Source: Pelagophyceae sp. CCMP2097 (taxonomy: Eukaryota; Sar; Pelagophyceae). From it: DNA of 12,819 nt. The position numbers and the translations under genes were made by a program. This document shows, one piece after another, positions 7,817 to 12,819 of the stretch. The stretch's first letter is position 1. The number at the start of each line of letters is the position of its first letter. The notes under the pieces were generated by a model, which was not told the origin of the DNA, did no database searches, and saw only the letters and a list, made by a program, of their open reading frames with translations. The stretch is taken from NCBI GenBank assembly GCA_026770575.1, contig MU657232.1, positions 69,624 through 82,442 on the forward strand, given 5' to 3'.

Positions 7817-8508
7817 ACATGGCATGTGAATATACTTTCCCCCTTGAAGTGATTACCACGAATGTACTGTTAGATAAAATCCATTATCTTACTCTCACAT
7901 ATTCTGGTGGATAATGATAATGTAATACCAGCTCTCTCCATGTATAATTGTTTTCCCCAAACCGTGCCTTCTGAACGGGAACTCCACATTGCGCGCGCCG
8001 TCGGACTCCAACACACTCCGACATTGGAAAGAGTTCGTCGCGTGCCTACGAACCACCTTATGTGAAACCGACAGCGCCGCCCAAGCCCCGTGGACCGCGC
8101 GCCGCCAACTTCGAGGATTGCGCTTTTCCGTCCTGGCGGCCGTCCTCGCTCCGTAGCGCACCGTTTTCGCCGCGCATAGGCTCATGAGAACCGCGCCGCC
8201 GCCCTCCGCGCAGCCGCACCGGACCGCCGCCGAGCTGCGCCGCCGCTTGCGCCGCGCGCCAAGAAAACAATCTCCGCGCGCGAGTCAAACAATTTCCGTG
8301 ATAGCCTATCACAATTTCCGTGACCCAAAAATTGACACTCCGCGACCCGGCCACGGGTCCACAGACCGGCTACGGGATTTTTAGAACGCGCGTTGGCTAC
8401 GACTCGGTCGGTCCTAGGGCGTGGTGCATCAAACGTGGCGATTGCGCGTTACTTTTTGGTGGGTCCAACCGTGTGGAACTCTGGCAATTTCCCATCGCGT
8501 TAGTTTAA
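7817..8508. other. Gene-free stretch
   Basis: An AT-rich part (to about 7960) is followed by a GC-rich part. A repeated ACAATTTCCGTGA (8289-8301 and 8311-8323) flanks and overlaps a perfect palindrome GTGATAGCCTATCAC (8298-8312). I see nothing else. Confidence 0.5.
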
Positions 8509-9376
8509 GGGGGGTCCGGGGGGTCTCCCCCCGGCACCCGCGAGAGTCCGGGGTCGGCGGACGGGCCTTTGCCACTGGGGTCGTCGCCGCGGGGCAGTAC
8601 GGAACTTCCGCCACTGGGGTCGTCGCCGCGAAGCAGTAGTACCAGGGACAACGCAACGAGGACAACGCTTTGAGCCGGTCGCGGCGCGCGCGCAACGGAG
8701 GCCGCCCGAGGAGCGGAGTGACGAGGACAACGCGACGAGGACAATGCTTTGAGCCGGTCGCGGCGCGCGCGCAACGGACGCTATGAGCCGGTCGCGGCGC
8801 GAGCGCAACGGACGCCGCCCGAGGAGCGGAGCGACGAGGACAACGCGACGAGGACAACGCTTTGAGAGGGGGGGGGTCCGGGGGGTCTCCCCCCGGCACC
8901 GCGGGAGACAGTCCGGGGCCGGCGGACGGGCCTTCGCCACTGGGGTCGTCGCCGCGGGGCAGTAGTACCAGGGACAACGCAACGAGGACAACGCTTTGAG
9001 CCGGTCGCGGCGCGCGCGCAACGGAGGCCGCCCGAGGAGCGGAGTGACGAGGACAACGCGACGAGGACAATGCTTTGAGCCGGTCGCGGCGCGCGCGCAA
9101 CGGACGTTATGAGCCGGTCGCGGCGCGAGCGCAACGCACGCCGCCCGAGGAGCGGAGCGACGAGGACAACGCGACGACGACGAGGACAACGCGACGAGGA
9201 CAGCGCGACGAGAAGGGGGGGTCCGGGGGGTCTCCCCCCGGCACCGCGAGAGACAGTCCGGGGCCGGCGGACGGGCCTTCGCCACTGGGATCGTCGCCGC
9301 GGGGCAGTAGTACTAGGGACAACGCGACGAGGACAACGCTTTGAGCCGGTCGCGGCGCGCGCGCAACGGACGCCAC
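8509..9376. repeat. Three-copy GC-rich satellite with nested subrepeats and G-runs
   Basis: Copies start at about 8509, 8871 and 9215, with periods of about 362 and 345 bp; the third is truncated at about 9376. Each begins with a G-run block (GGGGGGTCCGGGGGGTCTCC followed by CCCCGG) that can form a hairpin or a G-quadruplex. Then come CCACTGGGGTCGTCGCCGCG, GACGAGGACAACGC subrepeats and GAGCCGGTCGCGGCGCG subrepeats. Copy 1 carries an extra 37-nt internal duplication. Long frames across it on both strands follow from the repetition and lack of AT, not from coding. Confidence 0.9.
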
Positions 9377-9764
9377 CCAAGTCGTGACGCCACAAGTCCG
9401 AGTGGCATCGCAGCCCATCAAACGGTCCGTCCCGGACAAACATTACAACCAGCCCGTCCCGGACGGAGATTCTAAACACCTTCCATCGCCCGTCGCGCCC
9501 TCCACGGGACCCCTCCGAACTGACTACCCTCGCCCACGACCGACCTACCCTCGCCCACGACCTCACCGAATCCCTCTTATCCACCAGCTCCGAAGCCCGG
9601 CGACCCCTATTCGCCTTTGTTGCTCAGCACCGCCCAGAACCAAACTAATCCTTGTAGGACCCGGCTGGCCCCCAGGGGAGCTGAGGGACGAAGGTCGGTG
9701 CGCTCTTGTAAAAGCGCGCGGGCGAATCTCGACGGGCCACCGCCGGGCCGCCGCCGCCGGTGGG
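9377..9764. promoter_or_regulatory. Probable upstream region of the DHHC gene
   Basis: This lies between the satellite and the first plausible start codon. It contains a tandem pair of about 20 bp (CTACCCTCGCCCACGACC, twice, near 9523-9562) and a CCCGTCCCGGAC-type pair near 9430-9465. No TATA box is evident. Its promoter role is inferred from position only. Confidence 0.35.
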
Positions 9765-9851
9765 ATGGCTGAAGAAGAGGAGGACCTGACGAGCGACCCG
9801 GTGCATTACCGCCTCCGGCCGAACCGCCTCAGGAACCGGCAGCATATCTCG
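9765..9851 (+). CDS. Candidate first exon of the DHHC gene
   Basis: ATG at 9765 opens MAEEEEDLTSDPVHYRLRPN, an acidic then basic 29-residue stretch with protein-like composition. It ends at a GTGTGCGT donor-like site at 9852. Cytoplasmic N-termini of DHHC enzymes vary widely, so homology cannot confirm it. The exons that would link it to 10319 are not resolved. It could also belong to another transcript. Confidence 0.35.
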
Positions 9852-10318
9852 GTGTGCGTACCCTCCCCCGTGGCTGTGTCCGTGCGGTCGGCCCGGCCCA
9901 TGGAGCGCGCTTGCAGGCTCCAGGAGCCCGAATCGTCAAGCCGCTGCGTCGCCTCGATCCAGGTCGGTGGTTGCCCCCTGCTTTTTCCCGCGCCCGCCGG
10001 GGAGCGACGGGACGCGCGCGCCGTTCGACGCTCGTGGCCTGCGGCCTTGTGCGACACTCACGCGGCGCGGCGATGCAGGCCAAGCCGCTCGCCCAGGTCC
10101 GTCGACTCCCCGCCGACCTGCGTGCGCGGCCACGAGGCCGCCCGAGAGCCCGTGGCTCCGCCGTCGTCGCTGACGCCGGCATCTTGAGAGCGCGCTTCTG
10201 GCGCCCCGGGGCATCGCCGTCGTTTGGCGGGCGACCTCCCGCCCGTGGTTGCGCGTGGGCGCTCCTCGCCGAGGCTGCCCTTGCCTACGAACTCGAGCGG
10301 GCGCTCTTCATTTCGTAG

Positions 10319-12536
10319 GCGCGCGTCATCGCGGGGTACAAGCGCCGCGGCAAATGGGTCTGGGTCTGGTGCGTGCGTTGGGCCCGTTTGTCGAGGAGGA
10401 TCGAGACACACGTGTTTTAGGTGGGACGGCCGCTTCGGGTGGGTCGACGTGGATTCAATCGAGCAGCGAGGTGCGCCAGAGCCGCCGTGACGAGGGTCCT
10501 TCAAAAAAATTTAAAAGCACGCTCCGGCGGCGACACCGGGCTGCGGCGCGCCGCGGCCGCGACTGCACTGCCGCTAGGCTACTCTGCGGCTGTCGTCGAC
10601 GTGCGCTGTCCCTTTCGTGCCTCGCCTGTCGCTCTTCCTCGTACCTCTGCCCCGACGCTGCCTTTGCAGGTGTGTGCCGTCGACGCGCGCGAGGCGTGGC
10701 CCGGGGACAACTACATCGGGCCGCGCGGCGCGTTCTTCGTCGGGCCGGACGTGGGCGGTGCGTTGCGTTCCTTGCGTTGGGTGAGGGTTGCGTCGAGTTG
10801 AGCGCGCTTTGCGTGAGAGCCGGCAAAGTGCTTCCGCGGGCGGCGACGCACGGGAGATGCGCCGCCGTAGGCTTCCTGGCGACGAACGTCATCACCACGG
10901 TGCGGGCCCCCTCTGCTTGCGATGGGGTCGATCGCATCTCGAGACGCGGCCGCCTTTCCGCGCGAGGCGCCGGCGTGATTTGTGCGCGTGCGCGTTAGGT
11001 GCCGACGATCATGGTGCTCTGCGCGACGCTGCGCGACCAGGCGCTTTTGTGCGGTGCGTGTTTCGAAAGATCGCGCTTCAGGGCCTTTGCCAGGCCGCCT
11101 TGGGAAGGCCTTTGTTTAAGAGGTCGAGCCGAAGCCGCGCGGTACAAATCACCCTCGGTCTCCTTGCAACTTTTGGTCGCAGGCTTCTACGGCGGTGCCG
11201 ACTGCCGGATCGGCGTGGCGCCTCGGACGCTCGGCGTGCTGCGCGGCGTTTTGGTCGCCCTGTACTGCGGCGCGACGTACTGCCTCTGGCGCGCGGCGCT
11301 CACGGAGCCGGGCGCGCTGCCGCGCAGGCCGCCCGACGCCAAGCCGGGGTGCGGTGTTTGTGCCACAGCGCAGTTTTTTTTCTTCTTCGCCGGCCGGCCC
11401 GGAAGCCTGCATGCGCCGCCCGGCGGCGAATTTTGCCGAGTAGGCTCCCGTCCGGCGTCGAGGACGCGCCGGATTTGAAGGTGCACCTTGCGACGCCTTG
11501 CCGTGCACAGAGGCCGTTTGGGAGGCTTTGACAAAGGCCCTTAAAAGGCTTGGGTGAATCTGTAGGTCTGCCACACGTGCAACCTCGTCCGACCGGCGCG
11601 ATCGAAGCACTGCGGCAGCTGCAACAACTGCGTCGAGCGCTTTGACCACCACTGCCCCTGGTACACGGGGGCCCCGGCGAATGGCCTTTTGTCCAGCGAT
11701 GTCGTGGCGTAGCGAGCGCCGGCCCTGCAGGCTCGGCACGTGCGTGGGGCGGCGCAACTACGGCTGGTTTGCGCTATTTTTGCAGTTGGAGCTCGCGCTG
11801 ATCGTGTTCGTGGCGTTTGTCACGGTCATGCGCTTCCACGCAGAGTGCGTGGTGTGGGTGGCGATTCCTCGGAGCGTGCCGCGCGCTGCGCCGAGGGGGG
11901 GCGCCGAGTGGAGCGCGGCAGGTACGCGGCCCACTTCCGGCGCGCGGCGGCGCGGCCCGCGCCGCTCGAGTACGCAGAGGCGGTGACCGAGGACGCGGCG
12001 TGGTGCGCCCCTTTTTTACCGGCGGTGGGCTGGCGCCGTCCGGAGGAGCGTCGCTCGGACACCGCGCGCGCAGGTCCGTGTGCGCGGCGCTCGTGGCCTT
12101 TGGGCTGGCGTGCCCCGTGCTGTCGCTCCTCGCCTTCCACTGCCGCCTCGCGGCCGTGGCACAGACGACCAACGAGTCCGTGAGAGGCGTCTACCGCCAG
12201 TCGCGCAACGCGCACGACGCCGGCTGCCTCCACAACTGTGGCCGCGCCGCGTTCGCTGCGCTCTGCGAAAAGACGCCGCCGAGCCGCCTGCAAGGCATGT
12301 TCGACGCGCCCGAGTGGGCCGCTCCGAGCCGCGATGGCGACGCGCGCACCGTCTTTGAGGCTGGCGCCGACGAGGCCGGCGGCGGCGTCGCGCCAGCGCT
12401 CGACCGCAGAGGCGCGTGGTGCCGCGACGCCGCCCATGGGCTCTGCGGCGGCGGTGCGCGTCCGCGGCGGGGCTACGGTGCGGTGTCGCTGGCCATGACA
12501 GACACGGTGGCGCTGGCCGAGGCTTCGCCCCCCTGA
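10319..12536 (+). CDS. DHHC-type protein S-acyltransferase (palmitoyltransferase), 5' end unresolved
   Basis: DHHC enzymes attach palmitate to cysteines of proteins at membranes. Exons are 10319-10368, 10421-10470, 10578-10600, 10670-10757, 10871-10899, 10999-11053, 11183-11348, 11444-11480, 11566-11660, 11731-11844, 11922-12002 and 12074-12536 (TGA). They join in frame to 416 residues plus a missing start. Numbering from 10319: WPGDN...GPD (51-68), TM1 about 70-90, TM2 about 115-134, EPG (140-142, for the usual DPG), and the Cys-rich domain 168-208 with all Cys/His ligands, [11 protein letters not shown] (catalytic C196) and NYGWF. TM3 is about 209-231 and TM4 about 265-287. TTNE (294-297) and a GCLHNC...PPSRL tail follow. 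The order matches the four-TM plant/protist DHHC family. Nothing is broken. The substrate cannot be told. Confidence 0.93.
10578..10600 (+). other. 23-nt micro-exon of the DHHC gene
   Basis: The exon encodes (G)YSAAVVD and lies between introns of 107 and 69 nt, with CTAG|G before it and GTGCGC after it. Frame continuity supports it. Without homology over this short stretch it stays a prediction. Confidence 0.6.
11566..11660 (+). other. Exon coding the zinc-binding and DHHC catalytic core
   Basis: It encodes [18 protein letters not shown] and FDHHCP, so both zinc sites and the active cysteine fall in this exon. Its donor splits the Trp codon after CP. The next exon, at 11731, resumes with [13 protein letters not shown], completing the domain. 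Confidence 0.92.
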
Positions 12537-12612
12537 CGGAGCTGCTGCTCACCCGCCTTTCGTGCTCAGTGCCGAAATCAAATTCTTAAGCTGAAAGTTA
12601 TCTAAATTTTTG
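12537..12612. other. 3' flank of the DHHC gene
   Basis: This short AT-richer segment lies between the stop codon and the hairpin. It includes AAATTCTTAAG and TCTAAATTTTTG, a possible 3' UTR, without a canonical AATAAA. Confidence 0.35.
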
Positions 12613-12675
12613 AGGACCCGAAGGGTCCTTGCCGTTTATTCAACGTCAGTTTACGGCAAGGGCCCTTCGGGTCCT
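12613..12675. repeat. 23-bp inverted repeat forming a strong hairpin
   Basis: Arms 12613-12635 and 12653-12675 (AGGACCCGAAGGG...TTGCCGT) are complementary at all positions but one, which would be a G-U pair in RNA. The loop is 17 nt. It lies 76 bp after the DHHC stop codon. It may be part of a 3' UTR or a tiny foldback element. In a eukaryote it should not be read as a rho-independent terminator. Confidence 0.88.
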
Positions 12676-12703
12676 TTGATTGAAGGATTACCAGGGGCAA
12701 TTG

Positions 12704-12739
<36 letters not shown>
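12704..12739. repeat. TCTG microsatellite
   Basis: About nine tandem TCTG/GTCT units are interrupted once by GTTT. It is a simple sequence repeat beside the hairpin, with no coding role seen. Confidence 0.92.
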
Positions 12740-12819
12740 GCCGGGTCCATCCGTGAGGTTCCACCTTTGGGAAGAAAAGGGCAGCAACTCGGCCGATTTA
12801 GCGATTGGTGGTTGATGCG
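12740..12819. other. Right-edge tail
   Basis: Nothing recognisable in these last 80 bases. Confidence 0.3.

Noticed and set aside
8509..9376. CRISPR array
   Set aside because: Repeats are long, nested and contiguous, with no unique spacers of even length, and no cas genes are nearby.
8429..9584. Long minus-strand reading frames of up to 267 codons across the satellite
   Set aside because: They arise from GC-rich tandem repeats lacking stops, are Arg/Pro/Ser biased, and exist in several frames at once.
10788..11531. A single 247-codon frame through the middle of the DHHC gene
   Set aside because: It mixes introns with out-of-frame exons. Only its short stretch at 11444-11480 is used in the spliced DHHC frame.
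12613..12675. Bacterial rho-independent terminator
   Set aside because: The neighbouring gene has many spliceosomal introns, so the DNA is eukaryotic and such terminators do not apply.

Overview
The window looks like nuclear DNA of a GC-rich unicellular eukaryotic alga with a secondary, red-type plastid. Three things suggest this. It holds two intron-containing genes, one of them for a chloroplast-type elongation factor Ts. That protein starts with a signal-peptide-like leader ending in an AVA|LVP motif, which resembles the ASAFAP cleavage site of stramenopile, haptophyte and cryptophyte plastid preproteins. The rest of the window is mostly mobile or repeated DNA. A stramenopile such as a pelagophyte, or a haptophyte, fits, but the species cannot be fixed from sequence alone.

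Layout: 1-1269 (minus) is the 5' part of an LTR-retrotransposon-type gag reading frame with a coiled coil and a CCHC zinc knuckle. It runs off the left edge and carries one in-frame TAG. 1270-4422 has no recognisable gene and holds direct repeats, a nested hairpin element (about 3001-3228) and a roughly 600-bp element with 29-bp terminal inverted repeats (3649-4245). 4423-5667 (minus) is the five-exon plastid EF-Ts gene. 5668-6300 is its upstream region and contains a duplicated TATATATA-bearing block. 6304-7510 is a foldback structure with 280-bp inverted arms around a 648-bp loop, overlapped by smaller elements with terminal inverted repeats that end at 7816. 7817-8508 shows little. 8509-9376 is a three-copy, GC-rich, G-run-bearing satellite with a period of about 345-362 bp. 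9377-10318 is the 5' region of the next gene. About 10319-12536 (plus) is a twelve-exon DHHC S-acyltransferase gene whose first exon or exons are not resolved. 12537-12819 is its 3' flank, with a strong 23-bp hairpin and a TCTG microsatellite.

The two cellular genes have unrelated jobs: plastid translation elongation and protein palmitoylation in membranes. They share an intron grammar. Every acceptor I placed reads AG|G, and most donors begin GTGCG. Both genes appear intact once spliced. I see no prokaryotic-style operon, no CRISPR array and no confident RNA gene. I did not find an undescribed multi-gene system. The most unusual material is the nested inverted-repeat architecture at 6304-7816, the G-rich satellite, and a possible GC-AG intron in EF-Ts.
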